Shown here one piece after another: positions 1 to 6,109 of a DNA stretch of 6,155 nt. Source of the DNA: Akkermansiaceae bacterium (lineage in GTDB: Bacteria > Verrucomicrobiota > Verrucomicrobiia > Verrucomicrobiales > Akkermansiaceae); assembly GCA_020627645.1 (NCBI GenBank), contig JAHDGN010000210.1, forward strand, positions 1 through 6,155, given 5' to 3'. Under the pieces are notes generated by a model. That model saw only the letters and a list, made by a program, of their open reading frames with translations, searched no databases and had not been told where the DNA came from. Position numbers and translations under genes: made by a program. Positions within the stretch are counted from its first letter, which is position 1, and each line of letters opens with the position of its first letter.

Positions 1-51
1 CTGTCTGGGACTATTGTCCTACTCAACAACAAAAAACCTGAACTAATTAAA

Positions 52-180
52 ATGAAAAAAGCTATCATCCTTGGATTCGTTGCAGCTCTTGCTGGTTTCG
101 CTCTTACTTCCTGCGGAGGCGGAGGAGATGTCATTCCTTCACCAGCTCCTGCGCCTATCAGCGCTCCTTCCTTTAAGTAA
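52..180 (+). CDS. small lipoprotein, 42 aa
   Basis: This short gene encodes a secreted, lipid-anchored peptide of unknown role. The protein starts MKK, has a hydrophobic stretch at about residues 4-18, and then a lipobox Leu-Thr-Ser-Cys at 18-21, so signal peptidase II would be expected to cut before Cys21. The mature part is only 22 residues: a Gly run (CGGGG) followed by a Pro/Ala/Ser-rich tail ending in Phe-Lys. It is too short to hold a folded enzyme domain, so a structural or membrane-surface role is the most that can be inferred. The ATG is preceded by an A-rich leader (ACCTGAACTAATTAAA) with no Shine-Dalgarno. Its codons (ATC, TTC, GCT, CTT, GGA) lack the G/T bias of the genes downstream, which suggests strong expression. 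A second lipoprotein of the same design follows at 266. I do not recognise it as entericidin or another named family. Confidence 0.8.
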   Translation: MKKAIILGFVAALAGFALTSCGGGGDVIPSPAPAPISAPSFK

Positions 181-203
181 TTTCCTTGTTGGATTAAAGA
201 TTT

Positions 204-239
204 GAGCCGAAGCGGGTTATTTGTTAATCCCTTCGGTTC
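204..239 (+). terminator. hairpin between the two lipoprotein genes (terminator or mRNA-stabilising stem)
   Basis: The arms GAGCCGAAG (204-212) and CTTCGGTTC (231-239) pair over nine positions with one G-T wobble. After a single bulged C at 213, GGGTTA (214-219) pairs with TAATCC (225-230), leaving the 5-nt loop TTTGT. This is a stem of about 15 bp located 24 bp after the first lipoprotein stop. No T-tract follows on either strand, so it is not a canonical intrinsic terminator. It could partially terminate transcription or protect the 3' end of the upstream message. Confidence 0.45.
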
Positions 240-265
240 AGTTGTAACTATAACACTCAAAATTG

Positions 266-415
266 ATGAAATTGCTAAAAATTCTTGCTTTGGGGGCGAT
301 AGCTCTCGGTTCAGTCGCGCTTACTTCCTGTGGATGTTGTACGGGTGAGGAGCCTGTGCCGCCCCTTCGTCCACTTCCAAACTTGGATCCGATTCCGGTG
401 ACCTACGCGAAGTAG
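266..415 (+). CDS. small lipoprotein, 49 aa
   Basis: This gene encodes a second predicted lipid-anchored envelope peptide of unknown role. Residues 2-5 (KLLK) and a hydrophobic stretch to about residue 18 form the signal peptide. The lipobox Leu-Thr-Ser-Cys lies at 19-22, inside the segment ALTSCG, which is also found in the first lipoprotein. The mature 28 residues begin CGCC, so there are two further cysteines besides the lipidated one, and the tail is Pro-rich (EEPVPPLRPLPNLDPIPV). No domain can be named. No Shine-Dalgarno is visible before the ATG. An in-frame TTG directly upstream (263) is a less likely start. A TATAAC box at 249-254 resembles a -10 element but has no convincing -35 partner, so the gene may be read through from the upstream one or have its own weak promoter. 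Its transcript would end at the strong terminator at 443-475. Confidence 0.77.
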   Translation: MKLLKILALGAIALGSVALTSCGCCTGEEPVPPLRPLPNLDPIPVTYAK

Positions 416-442
416 GTTCATTGTTCTATTGAAAATTTATGG

Positions 443-475
443 GTCGGGCGGCTTCGAGCCGTCCGGCTTTTTTTT
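443..475 (+). terminator. Rho-independent terminator after the second lipoprotein gene
   Basis: A GC-rich 10-bp stem, GTCGGGCGGC (443-452) with GCCGTCCGGC (458-467) and two G-T wobbles, encloses the 5-nt loop TTCGA. It is followed immediately by eight T residues (468-475). It lies 27 bp after the stop at 415 and separates the lipoprotein genes from the TPR-comEC block. Confidence 0.92.
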
Positions 476-488
476 GTGCTGACGGACA

Positions 489-504
489 TTGCATGGGGCT
501 GCAA
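489..504. promoter_or_regulatory. short inverted repeat, possible operator
   Basis: TTGCA (489-493) and TGCAA (500-504) form a perfect 5-bp dyad with a 6-bp spacer, about 20 bp before the GTG start at 523. The left arm overlaps a -35-like TTGCAT, but no good -10 lies at the proper distance. The position suits an operator in front of the block at 523, but a dyad this short can arise by chance. Confidence 0.2.
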
Positions 505-522
505 AATTGTTAGCTTGTCCAG

Positions 523-1224
523 GTGAATGTCAGTAAGGGTTTTTTGATTCATGGGGGGATTCTCCTTTTGTTGGTGATTTTTACGGTGGTGAGTTTTGAG
601 TCTAAGAAAAGGGATGAAATTGAGGCGCAGAAACAGGAGGAGGCGGAGTGGGATGGTTCAGCTGATATTGATCATTATGCTGACGTGAAGAAGGCCAAGA
701 AGCGGAATCAGGTTGGAGGGGGAGTTGGGAAAGTTTTATTACCGCTAGCGTTGCTTTTGGGTTATGGTGGATTCTTGGCAGTGAGGTATGGTTTGCCGTT
801 TGTGGCGGAGCGATTCACTCAGGAAATGGTTGGATCGACGGAGGAGGTCGAGCAGGTTCGAGATGAGGTGACAGCGCAGGCTGCGGTGGCTGCTGGTGAT
901 TATGCAGAGGCGGTGAGGTTGTATCGTGATGAATGGAGGAAGGAGCCTTCGAATCGGTTGCCAATCTGGGAGGCTGCGAAGTTGCAGCGAGAGAAGTTGA
1001 ATAGTCCTGCGGTAGCGCTGATGACATTGGATGAGGCGTTGGCTGGCTATGATTGGGAGGCGGATGATCGGGCATTTTTGATGTTTAGGAAGGTGGAAAT
1101 TTACGAAGAAGACATGGGGGATGAGGAGAAGGTTGTGGAGGTTTTGAAGGAGGTCACTGAGAAGTGTCAGGCGACGAGGCATGCGGCAAACGCGATGCAT
1201 AAGTTAAGGGAGCTAGAGGGGTGA
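523..1224 (+). CDS. two-helix membrane protein with a C-terminal TPR-like domain, 233 aa
   Basis: The function is unknown; it is probably an inner-membrane scaffold or adaptor. Residues 8-24 form a first hydrophobic helix. Residues 25-69 are a charged segment rich in Lys, Arg and Glu, and residues 70-88 form a second helix. By the positive-inside rule the basic linker is cytoplasmic, which places the C-terminal part outside the membrane (inference). Residues 117-230 look like about three TPR-like helical pairs: the first carries G125, Y127, A130, Y134 and P142 in typical spacing, followed by related pairs at about 150-175 and 183-212. GTG at 523 is the first possible start after an in-frame TAG at 511-513, and no Shine-Dalgarno precedes it. 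The stop TGA (1222-1224) directly abuts an ATG that opens a small ORF leading into comEC, so co-transcription with comEC is likely. Whether it takes part in DNA uptake cannot be told from the sequence. Confidence 0.8.
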   Translation: MNVSKGFLIHGGILLLLVIFTVVSFESKKRDEIEAQKQEEAEWDGSADIDHYADVKKAKKRNQVGGGVGKVLLPLALLLGYGGFLAVRYGLPFVAERFTQEMVGSTEEVEQVRDEVTAQAAVAAGDYAEAVRLYRDEWRKEPSNRLPIWEAAKLQREKLNSPAVALMTLDEALAGYDWEADDRAFLMFRKVEIYEEDMGDEEKVVEVLKEVTEKCQATRHAANAMHKLRELEG

Positions 1225-1311
1225 ATGATTGGGTGGTGGGCCGATTTAGGACGATTGTCGAATGATTTCACTGGTGGAGGGGAGCCATCATTTCTGGGTG
1301 GGGTCGTTTGA
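1225..1311 (+). CDS. possible 28-aa bridging ORF between the TPR gene and comEC
   Basis: The ATG directly follows the TPR-gene stop (TGAATG). It has a plausible Shine-Dalgarno GAGG at 1216-1219, five bases upstream. The frame stays open for 28 codons and ends in TGA at 1309-1311, which overlaps the TTG start of comEC (TTGA, 1308-1311). The peptide begins MIGWWADLGRL, is Gly-rich and ends GGVV; it has no recognisable domain. Its likely value is translational: ribosomes finishing here would be placed on the weak TTG start of comEC. It may simply be a chance reading frame, since its composition is that of the surrounding G/T-rich DNA. Confidence 0.35.
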   Translation: MIGWWADLGRLSNDFTGGGEPSFLGGVV

Positions 1312-3539
1312 GTGCGATTTTTGAAAAGATGGGCCGAGTGAAGGGGCGGGTTGAGAGGTTTCGGTCTGTTGTGCCACTTGGCGGAGTTGGGGTAGGGATG
1401 GTGGCGGGTGTTATAGCTGGGAGTTGGTGGTGGCTTGGGGGTTTGGGGTTACTGTTGGCGCTATTGTTGGTACGTCAAAAGTGGTTATGGAGAGTGTTGG
1501 TATGTAGTTTATTTGCGGTGGTTTGGTTGCGTGTGGAAATATCGGACCATCGAGCGTTGATGCGAGCGCCTGGGAGCGAGTCGGTTAGTGGGATGTTGGA
1601 ATTGGGTGTGTTGGAGGGAGTGTTTCGGGAAGATCGTGCGGGGTGGCTTTGGTTGGAGGGCGAGGAGAGGCGACGGGTGAGGGTTCTTCGAGCGTCGGAT
1701 ATGATGGCTGGTGGAAGGTATGACGTGAAAGGGCGGTTTTTTGTGCCGTCTAGGAGTCGGAATCCGGGAGTTTTTTCGTTAAGTGAGGAATTTGGCAAAA
1801 AAGGAATAGAGGGTGGACTGGTTTTGAGAGAAAGGGTTGAGGTTGGGACGGTTTGGTGGATGAGGCCTCTGGGGTGGGCTGAAGGTTGGCGAGAGTGGTT
1901 GAAGCGGGGGATTGTGCGCGGCTTGGGGCATGGATCAGATGGAAGGGTGGTGATCGAGGCGATGGTTTTGGGTGAGAAGCCGGCGGGTGACTCTGCGGTG
2001 AGTCGGGCTTTTCGGGAGAGTGGGACGATGCATGTGTTTGCGGTGAGTGGTTTGCATGTGGGGATGGTAGGAGTTCTGGTGTGGTTGGTTTTAAGGTGGG
2101 TACCTCTTCCAAGGAGGGTGGGGGTATTTTTCGTGATTGGAGCGATGGTTGCATACGCTTTGTTGACGGGGTTAAAGCCTCCGGTGGTTCGGGCGACTTT
2201 GATGGGGGTTTGTTTGTTAGGGGCTTATTTTTTTAGGAGGCGGCCGTCGTTTTTGAATGCATTGGCGATGAGTCTAATATTGGTCGTTTTTTGGGCTCCT
2301 CTGCAGGTGAGAGGAGCGGGTTTTCAGTTGTCATATGGGGTGATTTTGGCGATTGGGCTGGGGGTTGGCTTAACTCGTCAGTGGACGGAAGGTTTTTCGA
2401 AGGTGGATGAATTTATGCCGATTCGTCTTTTGAGTGAAGGGCAGCGCAGCTGGCTTGGAGTGAGGAGGTGGTTTGGAGATTTGTTGGCGAGTTCGATTGC
2501 GGCGTGGGGTGGTTCTTTGCCTTCAATGTGGTGGCACTTTGGGATTGTGACGCCGGTATCGGTGATTGCTAGTGTGGTGGTGATTCCATTGACTGGGGTG
2601 GTTTTGGGGCTGGCTTTTTTGGCGGCTTTTTGTGGGCTGGTGAGCCCTCGGGTTGGAGGAGTGGTGAATCGAGGAAATGAATTGGTGGCGATGGGGGTTT
2701 ATGGGATGGTACGTGGTTTTTCAGAGGTGCCGGGTGGTCATTGGGAATTTGATCGTGGACAACAAGCAGACTGGGTGGTTTTTGATTGTGGCGACGGAGG
2801 GGCAGCATCGTTTTTGGGAGTAGAAGGTGGTGCAATGGTTGATGTTGGAGGGCGGAGGTTTTATCGGGAACAATTGAGGGGAATTCTAAAGAGGTGGAAC
2901 TTGGACGTTGAGACAGTTTTGGTCACGCATCCTGATGGCAAGCATGTGGGTGCATTGCCGGAGTTGTTGGAGAAAGGTCAAATTGATCGGGCAGTGTTAC
3001 CTGTTGCGGATGCTTTGAGTCCGTCTTATCGGGAATTTTTGAAGGAGATGAAAGGGGAAATCTTCTATGGGAAGAGGGGTTCGCGACTAGACTTGGGTGA
3101 TGGTGTTTCGGTTTCTTTTCTAACGAGCCCACCAGAGGGGATAAGGGTGCCGGCGGATGATCGTAATTTGGTGATGAAGGTGAACTGGAGGGGGTGGCGG
3201 GTGTTGGTGACTGGAGATTTGGGGGTTGATCAGGAGGACGAATTGTTGGCCAGTGGAGTTGATTTAGAAGCTGATGTTATTTTGATGGGGAGACATCGTT
3301 GGGGGGTCTCAGGTCAGAAAAGGTTTTTGGAAGCAACAGGTGCCAAGGTAGTTATTACGAGTGGGGCGAGAGTTCCTCAGTACGAAGTTCCCAACAAAAG
3401 ATGGTTTGAAATGTTGAATGAAATGGGGGTTAGTTTGTTTGATCAATCAAAGACTGGGGCGGTGATGATGGATTTTGGAGAAAAGGAGTTGAGAGTGAAG
3501 GGGTATTTGAGCGGGGATAGAGCGGACTTGAGACGGTAA
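1308..3539 (+). CDS. comEC: ComEC/Rec2 family DNA-uptake channel, 743 aa
   Basis: ComEC forms the inner-membrane channel that carries single-stranded DNA into the cytoplasm during natural transformation. The usual order is visible. An N-terminal part with about three membrane helices (residues 22-77) and a soluble, OB-like segment to about 180 is followed by the polytopic competence domain at about 215-470. Family motifs there are FAVSGLHVG (244-252), LTGLKPPVVRATLM (286-299), GAGFQLSYG (336-344) and the region from SLPSMWWHFG into IPLTG (403-430). Residues 485-735 form a metallo-beta-lactamase-like domain, with VFDCGDGGA (491-499), THPDGKHVG (540-548) and LVTGD (633-637). Several ligand positions there are altered: Lys545 replaces the second Asp of HxDxDH, RHRWG stands where HHGS is usual, and the final YGHP-type His is missing near 692-695. 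Length is normal for the family. TTG at 1308 gives the longest protein; ATG at 1329 (Met8) is an alternative. It is probably co-transcribed with the TPR gene. Confidence 0.9.
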   Translation: MSAIFEKMGRVKGRVERFRSVVPLGGVGVGMVAGVIAGSWWWLGGLGLLLALLLVRQKWLWRVLVCSLFAVVWLRVEISDHRALMRAPGSESVSGMLELGVLEGVFREDRAGWLWLEGEERRRVRVLRASDMMAGGRYDVKGRFFVPSRSRNPGVFSLSEEFGKKGIEGGLVLRERVEVGTVWWMRPLGWAEGWREWLKRGIVRGLGHGSDGRVVIEAMVLGEKPAGDSAVSRAFRESGTMHVFAVSGLHVGMVGVLVWLVLRWVPLPRRVGVFFVIGAMVAYALLTGLKPPVVRATLMGVCLLGAYFFRRRPSFLNALAMSLILVVFWAPLQVRGAGFQLSYGVILAIGLGVGLTRQWTEGFSKVDEFMPIRLLSEGQRSWLGVRRWFGDLLASSIAAWGGSLPSMWWHFGIVTPVSVIASVVVIPLTGVVLGLAFLAAFCGLVSPRVGGVVNRGNELVAMGVYGMVRGFSEVPGGHWEFDRGQQADWVVFDCGDGGAASFLGVEGGAMVDVGGRRFYREQLRGILKRWNLDVETVLVTHPDGKHVGALPELLEKGQIDRAVLPVADALSPSYREFLKEMKGEIFYGKRGSRLDLGDGVSVSFLTSPPEGIRVPADDRNLVMKVNWRGWRVLVTGDLGVDQEDELLASGVDLEADVILMGRHRWGVSGQKRFLEATGAKVVITSGARVPQYEVPNKRWFEMLNEMGVSLFDQSKTGAVMMDFGEKELRVKGYLSGDRADLRR

Positions 3540-3674
3540 GGAGTGGTTTTGATAGTGGCGTTTGCATATTGCGGTGTTTCGGTTTGCCATTGAGATGAGC
3601 GTTGTGAAATTGTTATCCGGGCTCCCAATTTTTCGGATTGACTTTTGTTCCCTCTGATATTTGTTGCGCGCAAT

Positions 3675-4853
3675 ATGAGGGCTAAGTGGATTTTTTATAT
3701 TATCTTTGGGTTCGTTTTTTATCTGGCTGGTTATTTTTCCAATTCGGGAAAGAGGGAAAGCGGAGTAAATGTTGCAAGTCCGTCTGCTGAGGATGTGTTG
3801 CGGGCGCGAGAAGGGGCTGAATTAGATCGCAAAGAGTTGGGATGGAGTGGTGACCAGTTGATTCATTATAGCGATTCGAGGGGGCGTCGCTTAAAGTTAG
3901 ACGAATTTGAAAAATATTTGAATGGGATGAGGGAGTCTGCTGGCATGAGAGGGCTGACTCACATGCAGAGAGAACTGTTGGGCGAAGTCTATGTTCGATG
4001 GTATCAGGCTGATTCAGAAGATGCGATGAGGTGGTTAAGAAAGATGGATCATATAGAGGATAAGGTGTTTTTTATGGGGCAGGCTTCAAATATTTTGGAT
4101 GATCAACATGCTTCAGAGGTGTTGAATTTTGTGATGCAGCAATCTCGTAATGGCGCATTAAAAGGGGGCGTTTTTGATTTTGCTGAACGAGCGATGTCGC
4201 TTGGTCAGGAAAATTTTGAGGAATTAATTCTGGCTACGATGAGGAAAGTTGGATTTCGCCATGGGCAAAGTCTAAAATTTCCGAAGGAGTTTGATTTCCG
4301 CTCGTTTTTGGATCGGTTTGATCCTTCCCTTCAGAAGATCGATAAAGATTCGTCTCCAGCCAATTATCCGGGTAATCTTATAGAGGAATGGGTCAAGCGG
4401 GATGTTGAGGCAGCTTACGAGTGGTTTTTAGAAATGGAGGATCTGGAAACTGGTCGGGCCAAAAATGCTCTAAAAGTATCATTCTCCGATGTTTTTGATG
4501 GGTTTTATGAAGTTGCGAATGGAAAAGAGTCATCCGCTTTTTTAGTGGATCATCTTCAGAGGCGTGATTTTTCAGGTCCGTTTGTTGGTGGAATAATAGG
4601 AACATTATCGGATAAATTTGATGACGAGGAGTTTATTGAAGGTTTTTACGAGAGTCTTGAAGATGCTGGTTTGGCCGATTCCTTTCCTTTGAAGATGTTG
4701 ATGGAAAATCGTCGTTCAGGAAGGCAGTTTGACCAAGCTCGGCTGCTTGTTTTCCAGAGGTTGAGTGGACGGAATCAAGAAATTTATTTGGAGCAGTTGA
4801 GTCAAAAAGAAAGAGTTCTGTTTCGGAGGCTTGGAGGAGTGGTCTCAGAGTGA
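3675..4853 (+). CDS. membrane-anchored helical protein with W-x3-D-x3-A-x2-W repeats, 392 aa
   Basis: I cannot assign a function. The protein starts MRAKW, then has one hydrophobic helix (about residues 4-20) that acts as a signal anchor or uncleaved signal, followed by about 370 mostly helical, charged residues that would lie outside the cytoplasmic membrane. Two segments share exact spacing: W109, D113, A117, W120 (RWYQADSEDAMRWL) and W239, D243, A247, W250 (EWVKRDVEAAYEWF). Such W/D/A/W helical repeats recall large families of anchored proteins in Verrucomicrobiota, which I know only as uncharacterised. ATG at 3675 is preferred over the in-frame TTG at 3645, because it puts basic residues directly before the helix; neither start has a Shine-Dalgarno. 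The 135 bp separating it from comEC hold no clear terminator or promoter, so operon membership is open. It converges on alr with a 53-bp gap. Confidence 0.78.
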   Translation: MRAKWIFYIIFGFVFYLAGYFSNSGKRESGVNVASPSAEDVLRAREGAELDRKELGWSGDQLIHYSDSRGRRLKLDEFEKYLNGMRESAGMRGLTHMQRELLGEVYVRWYQADSEDAMRWLRKMDHIEDKVFFMGQASNILDDQHASEVLNFVMQQSRNGALKGGVFDFAERAMSLGQENFEELILATMRKVGFRHGQSLKFPKEFDFRSFLDRFDPSLQKIDKDSSPANYPGNLIEEWVKRDVEAAYEWFLEMEDLETGRAKNALKVSFSDVFDGFYEVANGKESSAFLVDHLQRRDFSGPFVGGIIGTLSDKFDDEEFIEGFYESLEDAGLADSFPLKMLMENRRSGRQFDQARLLVFQRLSGRNQEIYLEQLSQKERVLFRRLGGVVSE

Positions 4854-4906
4854 AATGCTACTAGTTGAGGGCGAGTTGAGGAGTTTGAGTTGTCGGAGAC
4901 AGAGTC

Positions 4907-6004
4907 CTAACAATAGATCCTGGTGACCCGTGGGGTGAGTTGGGTGAGGATTTCCCAGGGGATGGTGTTTGCTTTCTGAGCGAGGTCAGTGACGAGGAGG
5001 TTTTTGCCAAAGAGGATAGCTTCGTCGCCGGGATGGCAGTCATGCTTGAGGTCGGTGATGTCGACGATGAGTTGGTCCATGGTCACACGGCCGATGACTG
5101 GGCAGGGGGTGTTGTGAATGAGGACTTGGGTGTTTTGTTTGGAAAGAGCGCGGGGATAGCCGTCTCCGTATCCAATCCCAAGAACAGCGGCTTTGGTGTC
5201 TCGTGAGAGGATGGTTCTGCCGTATGAGACTCCGTGCCCTTTGGGGAGATGGTTGATCACTGAGATTTGGGACTTGAGGGTCATGGCGGGGCGAAGGAGG
5301 GGTTGTTTGTCGGGAATAGGTGAGGCTCCGTAGAGCATCAGTCCGGGGCGGGTGAGGTTTGTTGTCTGGCTTTTGAAGTTGAGGAGGCCGGCGGAATTGG
5401 CGAGGTGGATATGAAATGGGGTGTTGGTTGGTCGGGGGATGGAGGCGATTAGGTCGTCGAAGAGTTGATATTGAGTGGTGGTGAATGTGGGGTCCTCGTC
5501 GGCGACTGGAAGGTGTGAGCCCACTCCGGTGAGTTGGATTCCGGGGGAGTTTTTGAGTTTTTCAAGCGCAGAGCCGAGTTGCTCCGGAAGAAAGCCGCCT
5601 CGTCCCATACCGGTGTCGAGGGCGAGGTGCGCTTTGATGGGGTGCATTTTTTGGGAGCCAAGGGAGTTGAAGTGAGAGATTTCGTCAATGGAGCAGAGGC
5701 AGGGGGTCCATTTTCGAGCGGCGATTTCTTCCCGTTCGGAAGGGAGAGTTGCACCGAGGAGGTAGGGAGTGGTCTTGATATCGGCTTCGTGTAGGAGGCG
5801 AGCTTCGGCAGCGTTTGCTACGCCAAAGAAGGGCAGGTTTTCCGAGTCGAGGGCTCGGGCAACTTCGATGAGTCCATGGCCGTATGCCTGTCCTTTGATG
5901 ACGGCCATTGCTAGGTGGCCGGATATTTCTTGAGCGACCCTGAGGTTGTGTCTGATGGCGTTGAGGTCGATTTCGGCCCAGGCGCGTGGGGGGGATGGGG
6001 TCAC
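4907..6004 (-). CDS. alr: alanine racemase, PLP-dependent, 365 aa
   Basis: It interconverts L- and D-alanine in the cytoplasm and so supplies D-alanine for peptidoglycan. The N-terminal TIM-barrel has AWAEIDLNAI (8-17) and the PLP lysine Lys37 in AVIKGQAYGHG, then DTGMGR (130-135) and the PLP-phosphate region with Arg219 in TRPGLMLYG. The C-terminal beta domain carries the second catalytic base Tyr261 (GVSYGRT), GIGYGDGYPR (276-285) and GRVTMDQ (305-311), and ends IPWEILTQLTPRVTRIY. Length is typical. Oddities: the position matching the carbamylated Lys129 of the Geobacillus enzyme is Ala128 (HLALDTGM), and KGQAYGHG replaces the usual KADAYGHG or KANAYGHG. The start is GTG at 6004, because an in-frame TAA lies four codons upstream and the conserved N-terminus begins within ten residues. 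No Shine-Dalgarno is visible. It is convergent with the gene to its left and has no clear terminator. Confidence 0.95.
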   Translation of the reverse strand: MTPSPPRAWAEIDLNAIRHNLRVAQEISGHLAMAVIKGQAYGHGLIEVARALDSENLPFFGVANAAEARLLHEADIKTTPYLLGATLPSEREEIAARKWTPCLCSIDEISHFNSLGSQKMHPIKAHLALDTGMGRGGFLPEQLGSALEKLKNSPGIQLTGVGSHLPVADEDPTFTTTQYQLFDDLIASIPRPTNTPFHIHLANSAGLLNFKSQTTNLTRPGLMLYGASPIPDKQPLLRPAMTLKSQISVINHLPKGHGVSYGRTILSRDTKAAVLGIGYGDGYPRALSKQNTQVLIHNTPCPVIGRVTMDQLIVDITDLKHDCHPGDEAILFGKNLLVTDLAQKANTIPWEILTQLTPRVTRIYC

Positions 6005-6013
6005 GCGGGGAGT

Positions 6014-6109
6014 TTAGCCCGAATATTTCATGAGCCCAGATCTATTTCGTCCCATCTCATTGGATTTCAGGTCGTTGTCCTTGATTTTGAGGAAAGACAG
6101 ATTGTGCAT
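6014..6109 (-). CDS. doubtful 31-aa ORF upstream of alr
   Basis: On the minus strand an ATG (at 6109) opens 31 codons ending in TAA, nine bases before the alr start. A GAGG lies nine bases upstream of the ATG, an acceptable ribosome-binding spacing. The peptide starts MHNLSFLKIKDND and is polar, with no signal peptide or known motif. It could be a leader peptide for alr or a chance ORF in the untranslated region. Nothing else is visible between 6005 and the window edge, and no confident promoter could be placed. Confidence 0.2.
   Translation of the reverse strand: MHNLSFLKIKDNDLKSNEMGRNRSGLMKYSG

Noticed and set aside
52..415. Entericidin-type toxin/antidote lipoprotein pair
   Set aside because: The size and tandem layout fit, but the mature sequences are Pro-rich and lack the entericidin pattern.
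745..3132. Several minus-strand ORFs of 69-151 codons under the TPR and comEC genes, rich in Pro, Ser and His
   Set aside because: Their composition is what the complement of G/T-rich coding DNA gives; no signal peptide, motif or ribosome-binding site supports them.
3615..3638. ATCCG/CGGAT inverted repeat and a TTGACT -35-like hexamer (3638-3643) after comEC
   Set aside because: The stem has only 5 bp with a 14-nt loop and no T-run, and no -10 lies 16-18 bp after TTGACT.
3595..3657. 20-codon ATG ORF between comEC and the W-x3-D-x3-A-x2-W protein gene
   Set aside because: No Shine-Dalgarno, no motif, and it overlaps neither neighbour's preferred start; a frame this short is expected by chance.
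3645..3677. TTG start giving a 402-aa version of the anchored protein
   Set aside because: The added ten residues are hydrophobic and precede the basic MRAK that normally starts a signal anchor, and TTG has no ribosome-binding site; ATG at 3675 is more natural, though not proven.
4854..4906. Possible bidirectional terminator between the convergent genes (TGTC/GACA at 4881-4891)
   Set aside because: The stem is 4 bp with no T-tract on either side; not enough to call a terminator.
4940..5206. 88-codon plus-strand ORF, and similar plus-strand ORFs at 5475-5675, 5534-5794 and 5915-6154
   Set aside because: They lie antisense within or across alr, whose protein matches a well-known family over its full length; they are by-products of the A/C-rich coding strand.
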